This document shows, piece after piece, positions 10,501-18,069 of a DNA stretch of 64,000 nt (its first letter is position 1; each line of letters opens with the position of its first letter). Both the position numbers and the translations under genes were made by a program. Where the stretch lies: assembly GCA_002311665.1 (NCBI GenBank), contig DBYX01000020.1:9988-73987 (forward strand), in the 5' to 3' direction. The DNA comes from Lachnoclostridium sp. UBA1175 (GTDB lineage Bacteria > Bacillota > Clostridia > Lachnospirales > Lachnospiraceae). The notes under the pieces are model-generated. The model had not been told where the DNA came from and did no database searches. It was given only the letters and a program-made list of their open reading frames with translations.

Positions 10501-10892
10501 TCACGACGCAGATGGCACACAACGGCTATCAGGTGCGTTGCATCGTTACAGACGCCGGCAACGGCGGTTCGACGACATCCGCGGCAGTAACCCTCACGGT
10601 GGAAGAGGTGGGAGCTTTGATCACGACGCAGCCGAAGAGCACGACGGTCTCGGCGGGCACGGCGGCGAAGTTCACGGTGGCGGCGACCGGCAACGGAACG
10701 CTGACCTATCAGTGGCAGACGATGGCTCCGAACGGAACGATGTGGAAGAACTCGACGTCCGCGAGCGCGAAGAAGGCGACCTTCAGCATCACGGCGCAGG
10801 CGGCGCACAACGGTTACCAGGTCCGCTGTATCGTCACGGACGGCGACGGAAAGACGACGACATCGGATGCGGCGACACTCACGGTGAACTGA
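7530..10892 (+). CDS. Secreted InlB-repeat/Ig-like repeat surface protein
   Basis: A 1120-residue paralogue of the preceding gene. The N-terminus is a weak but recognisable signal sequence (about 1-32, hydrophobic AVQVALLGLLFGA). Residues about 33-440 are a diverged region containing GYxxxxW units. Four InlB B-repeats (about 445-735) and four Ig-like modules (about 738-1120) follow. No sorting signal or wall-binding domain is visible at the C-terminus. The start ATG is 9 bases after GGAGG; a second ATG three bases later could also serve. Codons in the Ig block are more GC-rich than in the first gene, although the protein modules are nearly the same. This suggests module exchange or divergence at different rates. 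Confidence 0.87.
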   Translation: MMHFRQAISAIAVQVALLGLLFGAPSVKSTGAAAGANNRQQAADPVVANASPDSVTGNIGGRVNRDGDVPEIPTNNDEELPVIITTEEHPIVIQVIVPLGPFGCSLSQTPGGSVRHYWDDNRNELVLVAVPDEGYHVKYWGEYVNGGQSTDDLRIKVIGNPEAPLEYRVSTPDCHIIVFFQKDNEFTVYRANSSMGDLQITSPSGNLFAPGTQVTIHATPSADRFTVTAIQMGRFAVDDDGSINLAILEWQTISTDADPSTGTFIMPECDVWVCARYDAEPIRVTGTLSPDYSGYLKVLEVNKKTGYISLRALPDFGYYFKGWYVGDELVCPDYVLSTVVTETTHFVATNEALPEGKHWLYIDDEIEHGKLEIVSPKQFYDDDDTVHVIATPDEGYALDSIKVGAVAWGSFYYDFTYHFDDASDCAFPIYRGWEGNAVKAIFVPCYTVTARSNDTSFGSVTGEGQYNEGKTVTLTATAADGYRLVGWTIGGTQVGTDETYSFEATENCMVVAVFEKIPVYTVTASVNDEAYGTVNGGGEYFDGASVTLTATPNDGYRFVKWLVDGEETETASALSLTVSANTEVTAVFEAIPVYTIGITVNIEGSGTATGAGEYREGATVNLNATANEGYAFLYWEINGEIFNYHDSCSFTISEDYDIEAVFAPLYVLTINVYLEGELSESDRTSYCEGSDFTVMTPGKPGYLFLNWKREGEVVGEEPGYHLVIDQDIELNCYYEQILKVTTQPSDKTVTEGKTAKFTVAATVTETVTYRWQTMAPNSTSWKNSNSTSATKATFSIATKLAHNGYRFRCVVTDTENGTVAISEAATLTVNEYIAPPKITTQPKSLTVTEGETAKFTIAVTDTRTFTYQWQTKAPGSTTWKNSTSASAKKATFSIATKLAHNGYQFRCVVTNDGGVSVTSAAAALTVNAYVPAPTITKQPKSTTVTVGKTAKFTIEATAEGTVTYQWQIKSPSGTTWKNSTSASAKKATFSITTQMAHNGYQVRCIVTDAGNGGSTTSAAVTLTVEEVGALITTQPKSTTVSAGTAAKFTVAATGNGTLTYQWQTMAPNGTMWKNSTSASAKKATFSITAQAAHNGYQVRCIVTDGDGKTTTSDAATLTVN
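9741..10889 (+). repeat. Four tandem Ig-like modules (coding)
   Basis: Four units of about 285 bp. A segment encoding WKNSTSASAKKATFSI is repeated almost base for base in three of the four units. Confidence 0.75.
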
Positions 10893-10907
10893 ACGGTTTA
10901 GGAATAC

Positions 10908-10936
10908 TTGACGCCTGTTTTGGAATACGCTATACT
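10908..10936 (+). promoter_or_regulatory. Sigma-A-type promoter of LRR surface gene
   Basis: TTGACG, a 17-base spacer, then TATACT. The predicted start near 10943 lies only a few bases before the hairpin at 10950, so transcripts must pass that hairpin to reach the gene at 11016. Confidence 0.75.
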
Positions 10937-10949
10937 AAATAGGTTGACG

Positions 10950-10978
10950 GGGCAGCCCTTTGACGGGGCTGCCCTTTT
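10950..10978 (+). terminator. Terminator-like hairpin in leader
   Basis: GGGCAGCC pairs with GGCTGCCC and four T residues follow. It may end the upstream surface-gene transcript. Because it lies downstream of the promoter at 10908, it could also attenuate the next gene. Confidence 0.65.
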
Positions 10979-11015
10979 CAGCGAAAAATGAAGATGGAAT
11001 AGCGGAGGAAGAAAG

Positions 11016-13391
11016 ATGAAAAAGACAGTAGTTCAAAGAGCTTTCGGTGCGCTTGCGCTGTTGTGCGCGGTCGCTTTGCTGCTCGCTCTGGGCAGCGGTA
11101 AGGCCAATGCGCAGCAGGCAAACGATGTGCTGACGGAAGCCGCGATCGGAACAACGCTGAGAGTTCCGACAGCGAACGATGTGACCATCACGACACAGCC
11201 GGGCAACGTGTCCATCACGGTGGGTAAGACGGCGAAGTTCACGGTGACAGCGACCGGTACGGGAACGCTTACGTATCAGTGGCAGACGAAGGCACCGAGC
11301 GCGACAACATGGAAGGATTCCACGTCCGCAAGCGCGAAGCAGGCAACCTTCTCAATCGTCGCACAGATCGCACACCACGGTTATCAGGTTCGTTGTATCG
11401 TGACGGAAGCGGGCAGCGGAAAGACTGCTACCACGAGCCCTGTGACGCTGACGGTCAAGCCGGCGATCACGACGCAGCCGAAGTCGCAATCGGTGCTTCT
11501 TGAGACACCTACGTCGTTCACGGTCGAGGTGACCGGTAAGGATACACTGAAATATCAGTGGCAGATGCTCGCCCCGAATGCGACGGAGTGGAAGAACTCC
11601 ACGAACGCAAGTGCAAAGCGCGCAACGTTTACGATCACGGCGCAGAGCGCGCACCACGGCTATCAATTCCGCTGTGTTGTGACGGACGGCAACGGACAGA
11701 AGGCGTACTCGTCGGCTGCGAAACTGGCGGTTCGAAACTGTGAGATCAACGAGAAGAATTTTCCGGACCCGACGTTCCTTAATTACGTGAGGAATTACGA
11801 CAATAACGCGGACGGAAAACTGACTTACAATGAGATCAGCGGAGTTACCAATATTAATCTCGGTTACTATAGCAATTTGACGAATTACAAGGGAATTGAA
11901 TTTTTTGTCAATCTGAAATCGCTCACATGCAGCGCTTCGTTTCCGGCTACGCTTGATGTGAGTAAAAACCTGCAGCTGGAGTCTCTCGATTGCACGGGCT
12001 GCGGCTTGACAACGCTTGATGTGAGCAAGAACACGGAACTGACGGAATTGTACTGCGGTTATAATCAGTTGACGTCCCTCGATGTGAGTAAGAACACGAA
12101 GCTGGTGACCCTTCAGTGCGGTGATAACAATCTGACTTCAATTGATGTGAGTAAGAACACGGAGCTGAAAGAATTTTTCTGCAGTTATAATCAGTTGACG
12201 TCCCTCGATGTGAGCAAGAATACGGGACTGACAAACTTGGCCTGCGGTTATAATCAATTGACCTCTCTCAATGTGCGTAAGAATACCGCGCTGGTGGCCT
12301 TGTCCTGCTGCGGAGACAATCTTACAACGCTCAATTTGAGCAGTAATACGGCTTTGGTCGAGCTTCGAAGCGAAGATATAAAGGGATTGACCTCACTGAG
12401 CCTGAGCAATTGCGCGCAGATGCAAAAACTGTACGTTTCCCGTTCCGGAATTTCCAAGCTTGATGTCAGCAAGATGACTGCATTGACAACGCTCGAATGT
12501 TGCGATACGAATCTGTCATCGCTGAATGTTACCAATAATCCCGAACTTATAACATTGAGTGTCTATAACTGTCCGATAACAAAACTAAATCTGAGCAATA
12601 ATACCAAGCTCCAGAAACTGCTGTGTTACGGAACAAAGATCACATCGCTCAACGTGAGCAAAAACACGGGATTAGTGACTCTGCAATGTAAAGGCGCGAA
12701 ACTGACGACACTGAACCTGAAGAACAACACGGAGTTGACTACCCTGGACTGCAGTGACTGCGGTTTGCCGGCTCTTGATCTGAGTAAGAACACAAAACTG
12801 ATAAACCTGTATTGCTCGGGGAATGCATTAACTACGATAAATGTAAGTCTGTTGCCCGCGTTGAAGGTACTGATGTGTTATGACAATCAAATGACATCCC
12901 TGAACCTTAGCAAGAATACGAGCCTTTTGAATCTTAACTGCCGGGATAATAAGCTTACCTCGTTGGATGTAAGCGTGATTCCTCAACTGGAAACACTGAA
13001 CTGTAATAACAATCAGCTCACCTCGTTGAAGCTCGGTGTGAACCAGAAGATTAAAGACCTGCAGTGTGACAACAACAACCTGAGCAAGCTGGATGTCGGA
13101 AAATGCTCGCGGCTAGAATTCTTCTCCTGCAGCAACAACAGTCTGTCAACGCTGGATGTGTCGACAAACAGCTTCTTGAGAGAACTGGTGTGCAATGATA
13201 ACAAACTGACGGCATTGAAACTGTTTGATATATATACAGTCGATGTGCGTATCATTGTGGCGGACAACAATAAACTGACGAAGCTGGATTGCAGTAAACT
13301 CAAAAATCTGTGCTATGTCGAAGTGGACAGCGGTGTAAAGGTAAGCATTGCGGCGGATAATCCTTCGGAAGCAATCGTCAGATACCGTTAA
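11016..13391 (+). CDS. Secreted Ig-like/EF-hand/leucine-rich-repeat protein
   Basis: A 791-residue exported protein. A signal peptide (about 1-33) ends at GKANA. Two Ig-like modules of the same family as the upstream genes follow (about 56-237). A short NEKNFPDPTF motif leads into an EF-hand-type calcium loop (DNNADGKLTYNE, residues 262-273). About twenty leucine-rich repeats of roughly 21 residues then run to the end (pattern LDVSKNTxLxxLxCxxNxLTS). No membrane or wall anchor is visible. The start ATG follows GGAGGA by 6 bases. The gene has its own promoter and ends at a bidirectional terminator. Surface binding is inferred from the modules. Confidence 0.87.
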   Translation: MKKTVVQRAFGALALLCAVALLLALGSGKANAQQANDVLTEAAIGTTLRVPTANDVTITTQPGNVSITVGKTAKFTVTATGTGTLTYQWQTKAPSATTWKDSTSASAKQATFSIVAQIAHHGYQVRCIVTEAGSGKTATTSPVTLTVKPAITTQPKSQSVLLETPTSFTVEVTGKDTLKYQWQMLAPNATEWKNSTNASAKRATFTITAQSAHHGYQFRCVVTDGNGQKAYSSAAKLAVRNCEINEKNFPDPTFLNYVRNYDNNADGKLTYNEISGVTNINLGYYSNLTNYKGIEFFVNLKSLTCSASFPATLDVSKNLQLESLDCTGCGLTTLDVSKNTELTELYCGYNQLTSLDVSKNTKLVTLQCGDNNLTSIDVSKNTELKEFFCSYNQLTSLDVSKNTGLTNLACGYNQLTSLNVRKNTALVALSCCGDNLTTLNLSSNTALVELRSEDIKGLTSLSLSNCAQMQKLYVSRSGISKLDVSKMTALTTLECCDTNLSSLNVTNNPELITLSVYNCPITKLNLSNNTKLQKLLCYGTKITSLNVSKNTGLVTLQCKGAKLTTLNLKNNTELTTLDCSDCGLPALDLSKNTKLINLYCSGNALTTINVSLLPALKVLMCYDNQMTSLNLSKNTSLLNLNCRDNKLTSLDVSVIPQLETLNCNNNQLTSLKLGVNQKIKDLQCDNNNLSKLDVGKCSRLEFFSCSNNSLSTLDVSTNSFLRELVCNDNKLTALKLFDIYTVDVRIIVADNNKLTKLDCSKLKNLCYVEVDSGVKVSIAADNPSEAIVRYR

Positions 13392-13479
13392 ACCGCGGTT
13401 CGAGGGTGCGTCGCGGAAAACCGGAGGAACCGGGAACGTCGCATCGGTAGGAACAGTGAACAGTTCAATAACATAATAA

Positions 13480-13514
13480 CGGAGGCACGGTCGTAAGAAC
13501 CGTGCCTCCGTTTA
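13480..13514. terminator. Bidirectional terminator
   Basis: A 12-bp perfect stem (CGGAGGCACGGT and its complement) with a 7-base loop and T-rich flanks in both directions. It serves the converging LRR gene and nifJ. Confidence 0.85.
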
Positions 13515-13557
13515 TTCGTTTCGTTAATGCAACCGGTGATGGCCGGCAGTGCACTGA

Positions 13558-16500
13558 TTACTTGTAAAGTTCTACGAGCTTCAGCAGGTGCTGATAACGC
13601 TCGTTTGCAACCTTCTCGGACTCGGCAAAGAGTTTCTCCGCACGCTCCGGGAACGGCTTGATCAGACGCGTGTAACGGGACTCGTTGTTGAGGAATTCCT
13701 GATACGTGCCGTCGCCTTCCTTGGAGGTAAGAGTGAACGGATTCTTGCCTTCTGCCTTGAGAGCAGGGTTGAAGGAGAAGAGATTCCAGTAGCCGGCCTT
13801 AACAGCCTTCTTCATCTCATCCTGGCAGTGGTTCATACCGCCCTTAGCGATTCCGTGGAGCTCGCAAGGAGCGTAGCCGATGATGAGCGAAGGACCGTTG
13901 TAAGCCTCAGCCTCCTGGAGAACCTTAACTGCCTGAGCAGGGTTCGCACCGAGGGCAATCTGAGCTACATATACATAACCGTACTGCATAGCGATCTCGG
14001 AAAGGCTCTTCTTGCCGATCTCCTTACCTGCAGCAGCGAACTGGCAAACCTCACCGATGTTGGAAGCCTTGGAAGCCTGGCCGCCGGTGTTGGAGTACAT
14101 CTCGGTATCGAATACCATTACGTTCACGTTCTCGCCGGAAGCAAGTACGTGGTCAAGTCCGCCGTAACCGATATCGTAAGCCCAACCGTCACCACCGAAG
14201 ATCCATACGGACTTCTTAGCGAGGTAGTCCTTCTTAGCAAGAACTTCCTTGCAGAGGTCGCAGTCGCACTTCTCGAGCTCGGCAACCAGAGCAGCCGCGT
14301 CAGCGGAGTTCTTGAGGGTGTCATCCTTGGTAGCAAGGAAAGCAGCGATAGCAGCCTTCAAAGAATCGGAAGCATCACCTGCAGCGATCTCCTCAAGCTT
14401 GGCGATCGCCTGGTCACGAAGAACCTTCTGGCCGAGGTACATACCGAAGCCGTGCTCCGCGTTATCCTCGAAGAGGGAGTTCGACCAAGCCGGTCCCTTG
14501 AGGGAATCCTTGTTGACCGTGTAAGGCGAGGTAGCAGCCGGACCACCCCAGATGGAGGAGCAACCGGTCGCGTTGGAGATGTACATATGCTCACCGAAGA
14601 GCTGCGTGATCAGACGTGCATAAGAAGTCTCGGCACAGCCTGCGCAGGAACCGGAGAACTCAAGCAGAGGCTGATTGAACTGCGAACCCTTGACAGCGGG
14701 CATCGTGTCAGCAACAGCCTTCTTACCTACGTTAGCTACAAGGTAGTCGAATACCGGCTGCTCAGCTGCCTGGGACTCCTGAGGAACCATAGCGATAGCA
14801 GCGGTAGGACATACGGTTACGCACTCGCCGCAGCCCATGCAGTCGAGAGGCGAAACGCTCATCGTGTACTTGTACTCGCTTGCCTTCGGCTTCGTATCCG
14901 CAAGCTTGATGTTAGCGGGAGCAGCCTTAACCTCATCCTCGGAAAGGAGGAAAGGACGGATCGTAGCGTGCGAGCAGACAAATGCACAGTTGTTACACTG
15001 GATACACTTAGCGGCATCCCACTCCGGAACGGTTACGGCCGTACCGCGCTTCTCGTAAGCGGAAGCACCGGTCTCAAACTGACCGTCTGCGATATCCTTG
15101 AATGCGGATACCGGGAGGCTGTAGCCATCCATAAGACCGATCGGATCAAGAAGCTCATTGACCATCTTAACGGTAGCGGGACGACCGGTGCGGTTGATCT
15201 GCTTGGGAGCGTCAACAGCGGTAGCCCAGTCAGCGGGAACCGTAACCTCGTGGATCGCATCTACACCGGCGTCGATAGCCTTGTAGTTCATCTCAACCAC
15301 TGCGTCACCCTTCTTAGCGTAGGACTTCTTCGCAGCAGCCTTCATGTACTCAACAGCCTCGTCGATCGGCATAACGTTCGCAAGCTTGAAGAATGCGGAC
15401 TGAAGGATCGTATTGGTTCTCTTGCCCATACCGATCTCAATCGCCTTGTCGATCGCGTTGATCGTGTAGAGCTTGATGTTGTTCTTTGCAATGTACTGCT
15501 TAGCCTCAGCGGGCATATGCTCGTTGAGTTCCTCATCGGACCACTGGCAGTTGATCATGAAGATTCCGCCCGGCTTAACATCCTGAACCATCTTGTAACC
15601 CTTGATAACATAGGAAGGGTTGTGGCAGGCAACGAAGTCAGCCTGGTTGATGTAGTAAGGGCTCTTGATCGGCTTGTCACCGAAACGAAGATGGCTGATG
15701 GTGATACCGCCGGTCTTCTTGGAGTCATACTGGAAATAAGCCTGAATGAACTTGTCGGTGTGGTCACCGATGATCTTGGTGGAGTTCTTGTTGGCACCTA
15801 CGGTACCGTCGCCGCCGAGACCCCAGAACTTGCACTCAACCGTGCCCTTCGCGGACGTGATCGGAGCGGGCTTGATCTCAGGAAGCGAAAGGTTGGTAAC
15901 ATCATCGACGATACCGATGGTGAAACGAGCCTTCGGAGCATCCTTGGCAAGCTCGGTGTAGATCGCGAAGATCGACGAAGGAGCGGTATCCTTGGAACCG
16001 AGACCGTAGCGGCCGCCGGAAAGGATAATGTTGTTGAGACCTGCCTCACGGAGCGTCGTAGCTACATCGAGGTAGAGAGGCTCACCGAGGGAGCCGGGCT
16101 CCTTGGTACGGTCAAGAACGGCAATCTTCTTTACGGACTTCGGAAGAACCTTCAGAAGAGCGGAGGAAACCCAAGGACGATACAGACGAACCTTGATGAG
16201 ACCGACCTTCTCACCTGCAGCGGTGAGGTAGTCGATAACTTCCTCAGCAACGTCGCAAACGGAACCCATCGCGATGATCACGCGGTCAGCGTCTGCAGCG
16301 CCGTAGTAGTTGAAGAGATCGTAGTCGGTTCCGAGTTTCTCGTTGATCTTCTTCATGTACTTCTCAACAACTGCCGGCAACGCGTCGTAAACGGAGTTGC
16401 AGGCCTCACGATGCTGGAAGAACACGTCGTCGTTCTCGTGGGAACCGCGCATAGCCGGATGCTCGGGGTTCAGAGCGTGAGCACGGAACTCCGCAACGGC

Positions 16501-17094
16501 ATCCATGTTCGTCATCTCCTTGAGATCCGCATAGTCCCAAAGCTCGATCTTCTGGATCTCGTGGGAGGTACGGAAACCGTCGAAGAAGTTCAGGAACGGA
16601 ACCTTGCCCTCGATCGCAGCGAGATGAGCGACAGGAGAGAGATCCATAACTTCCTGCGGGTTGGACTCGGCGAGCATAGCGAAACCGGTCTGACGGCACG
16701 CATATACGTCACTGTGGTCACCGAAGATGTTCAGGGACTGCGTAGCAACGCAGCGCGCGGAAACATCGAAAACACAAGGAAGCTGCTCGGCAGCGATCTT
16801 GTACATATTAGGGATCATCAGAAGAAGACCCTGAGAAGCTGTAAATGTAGTGGTGATAGCACCGGCAGCAAGGGAACCGTGAACGGTACCTGCGGCGCCG
16901 GCTTCGGACTGCATCTCGGTAACCTTAACGGTGTTGCCGAAGATGTTCTTGCGTCCTTCCGCGGACCACTGGTCGATCGAGTCGGCCATCGGGCTGGAAG
17001 GTGTGATGGGGTAGATACCTGCGACTTCGGTGAAAGCGTATGCTACATGAGCCGCAGCGGTATTTCCATCCATGGACTGTTTCATTCTAGCCAT
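13558..17094 (-). CDS. nifJ: Pyruvate:ferredoxin (flavodoxin) oxidoreductase
   Basis: A 1178-residue single-chain PFOR. It oxidises pyruvate and CoA to acetyl-CoA, CO2 and reduced ferredoxin, the central step of clostridial fermentation. The N-terminal pyruvate-binding domain is clear (AYAFTEVAGIYPITPSSP). Two ferredoxin-type 4Fe-4S motifs are present (CIQCNNCAFVCS and CMGCGECVTVCP, about residues 690-770). The C-terminal thiamine-diphosphate domain carries CAGCAETSYARL and GGDGWAYDIGYGG. Length matches the family. The start is 10 bases from a perfect AAGGAGG on the minus strand. Its codon use is strongly biased, as expected for a highly expressed gene. It has its own promoter and appears monocistronic. 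Confidence 0.98.
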   Translation of the reverse strand: MARMKQSMDGNTAAAHVAYAFTEVAGIYPITPSSPMADSIDQWSAEGRKNIFGNTVKVTEMQSEAGAAGTVHGSLAAGAITTTFTASQGLLLMIPNMYKIAAEQLPCVFDVSARCVATQSLNIFGDHSDVYACRQTGFAMLAESNPQEVMDLSPVAHLAAIEGKVPFLNFFDGFRTSHEIQKIELWDYADLKEMTNMDAVAEFRAHALNPEHPAMRGSHENDDVFFQHREACNSVYDALPAVVEKYMKKINEKLGTDYDLFNYYGAADADRVIIAMGSVCDVAEEVIDYLTAAGEKVGLIKVRLYRPWVSSALLKVLPKSVKKIAVLDRTKEPGSLGEPLYLDVATTLREAGLNNIILSGGRYGLGSKDTAPSSIFAIYTELAKDAPKARFTIGIVDDVTNLSLPEIKPAPITSAKGTVECKFWGLGGDGTVGANKNSTKIIGDHTDKFIQAYFQYDSKKTGGITISHLRFGDKPIKSPYYINQADFVACHNPSYVIKGYKMVQDVKPGGIFMINCQWSDEELNEHMPAEAKQYIAKNNIKLYTINAIDKAIEIGMGKRTNTILQSAFFKLANVMPIDEAVEYMKAAAKKSYAKKGDAVVEMNYKAIDAGVDAIHEVTVPADWATAVDAPKQINRTGRPATVKMVNELLDPIGLMDGYSLPVSAFKDIADGQFETGASAYEKRGTAVTVPEWDAAKCIQCNNCAFVCSHATIRPFLLSEDEVKAAPANIKLADTKPKASEYKYTMSVSPLDCMGCGECVTVCPTAAIAMVPQESQAAEQPVFDYLVANVGKKAVADTMPAVKGSQFNQPLLEFSGSCAGCAETSYARLITQLFGEHMYISNATGCSSIWGGPAATSPYTVNKDSLKGPAWSNSLFEDNAEHGFGMYLGQKVLRDQAIAKLEEIAAGDASDSLKAAIAAFLATKDDTLKNSADAAALVAELEKCDCDLCKEVLAKKDYLAKKSVWIFGGDGWAYDIGYGGLDHVLASGENVNVMVFDTEMYSNTGGQASKASNIGEVCQFAAAGKEIGKKSLSEIAMQYGYVYVAQIALGANPAQAVKVLQEAEAYNGPSLIIGYAPCELHGIAKGGMNHCQDEMKKAVKAGYWNLFSFNPALKAEGKNPFTLTSKEGDGTYQEFLNNESRYTRLIKPFPERAEKLFAESEKVANERYQHLLKLVELYK

Positions 17095-17158
17095 TATAGA
17101 AATCCTCCTTTTTCGTGGCTTTTGCTCTTGGAAAAATCAAGCTTTGCCCAACATTAAA

Positions 17159-17187
17159 AGTATAGCGTTTTTCACCCTGTTTGTAAA
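17159..17187 (-). promoter_or_regulatory. nifJ promoter
   Basis: On the minus strand, TTTACA, 17 bases, TATACT. The predicted start is about 55 bases before the nifJ start codon. Confidence 0.75.
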
Positions 17188-17333
17188 CAACATTTTCCGA
17201 TTCCGGGGGTGATTTTTCTGTGTCCGGCGCCGAAAAAAGAACCAAGATTTTTTCGGAAAATCCACTTTTTTCATAAGAAACGGCGAAAAATGCGGAAAAT
17301 GCCGAAAAACGCGATATCGCCGTGTTTTTGTTG

Positions 17334-17363
17334 TTGACAAATCCGCGGGGTTGGTACTATACT
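17334..17363 (+). promoter_or_regulatory. greA-lysS promoter
   Basis: TTGACA, an 18-base spacer, TATACT. It leaves a leader of about 85 bases before the greA start. No gene lies in 17095-17455, which holds the two divergent promoters. Confidence 0.8.
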
Positions 17364-17455
17364 TTCAAAAGTGTTTCTTCCTAAAGAGAACACGCACGGA
17401 GCATATGCCTGCGCAGGGATTTTGCGCACGGCCAAAACAGTCCGGAGGGAAGAGG

Positions 17456-17986
17456 ATGGAAGACAATAAACCGGTGGATCGTTTCACCAGAAAACAGTTG
17501 CGCGAGCTTGAGGACAGACTTGCCGAGTTGAAGGCGAAGAGCCATGATATCGCGCAGCGCATCAAGGAAGCACGCGAGCAGGGAGACCTGTCGGAGAATT
17601 CCGAGTACGACAGTGCGATGGATGACCAGCGCAAGAACGAGGGAGAGATCGCGGAGCTTGAGGCTCTCCTGAACAGAGCCGTACTGATCGACAAGATTGA
17701 CACGAAGAAAGTCAGTGTCGGTTGCCGGATCACTGTGCAGAACATCACCAAGGGCAAGGAGTCCACTTATGAGATCGTGGGCAGCCCCGTTCTGGTTGAT
17801 GTGCTGTCCGGCAAGATTTCCGATATGTCGCCGGTCGGCAAGGGACTGTGCGGCGCGAAGGCAGGCCAGGAGGTAACCGTGGAGTTGCCGGCGGGGCCTG
17901 TCGTCTACAAGATATTGAGCATCACAAAGCCGGAGGAAGAGGGCGAGGCCGCTGCGGCGAAACCTTCGAGAAAGAAGAAAGCGTAA
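17456..17986 (+). CDS. greA: Transcription elongation factor GreA
   Basis: A 176-residue GreA. It rescues backtracked RNA polymerase by stimulating transcript cleavage through its N-terminal coiled coil. The coiled coil (about residues 8-80) carries the family motif AREQGDLSENSEYDSA with the acidic tip. The C-terminal FKBP-like domain follows, with an Ala/Lys-rich tail (AAAKPSRKKKA) that is longer than usual. An upstream extension of the reading frame lacks family sequence. The chosen ATG sits just after GGAGGGAAGAGG. It is co-directional with lysS, 83 bases downstream, an order common in Clostridia. Confidence 0.95.
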   Translation: MEDNKPVDRFTRKQLRELEDRLAELKAKSHDIAQRIKEAREQGDLSENSEYDSAMDDQRKNEGEIAELEALLNRAVLIDKIDTKKVSVGCRITVQNITKGKESTYEIVGSPVLVDVLSGKISDMSPVGKGLCGAKAGQEVTVELPAGPVVYKILSITKPEEEGEAAAAKPSRKKKA

Positions 17987-18001
17987 GAACGGAACAGTGA
18001 T

Positions 18002-18029
18002 ACGCCGGCGGGGCAAAACCAGCCGGCGT
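18002..18029 (+). other. Intercistronic hairpin greA-lysS
   Basis: ACGCCGGC pairs with GCCGGCGT over a 12-base loop, followed by only a broken T run. It is probably a partial terminator or mRNA-stabilising hairpin that sets greA/lysS stoichiometry. Confidence 0.5.
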
Positions 18030-18069
18030 TGTTGCATCATAAAGCGGGAGAACGGAAGGAGTTCAACAT

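Noticed and set aside
5959..11730. Regularly spaced repeats considered as mobile or CRISPR repeats
   Set aside because: They are coding Ig-like modules in continuous reading frames, not separated repeats.
13588..17157. A very long open frame on the plus strand opposite nifJ
   Set aside because: It mirrors the biased codon use of nifJ; the translation has no family features and nifJ is complete with promoter and ribosome site.
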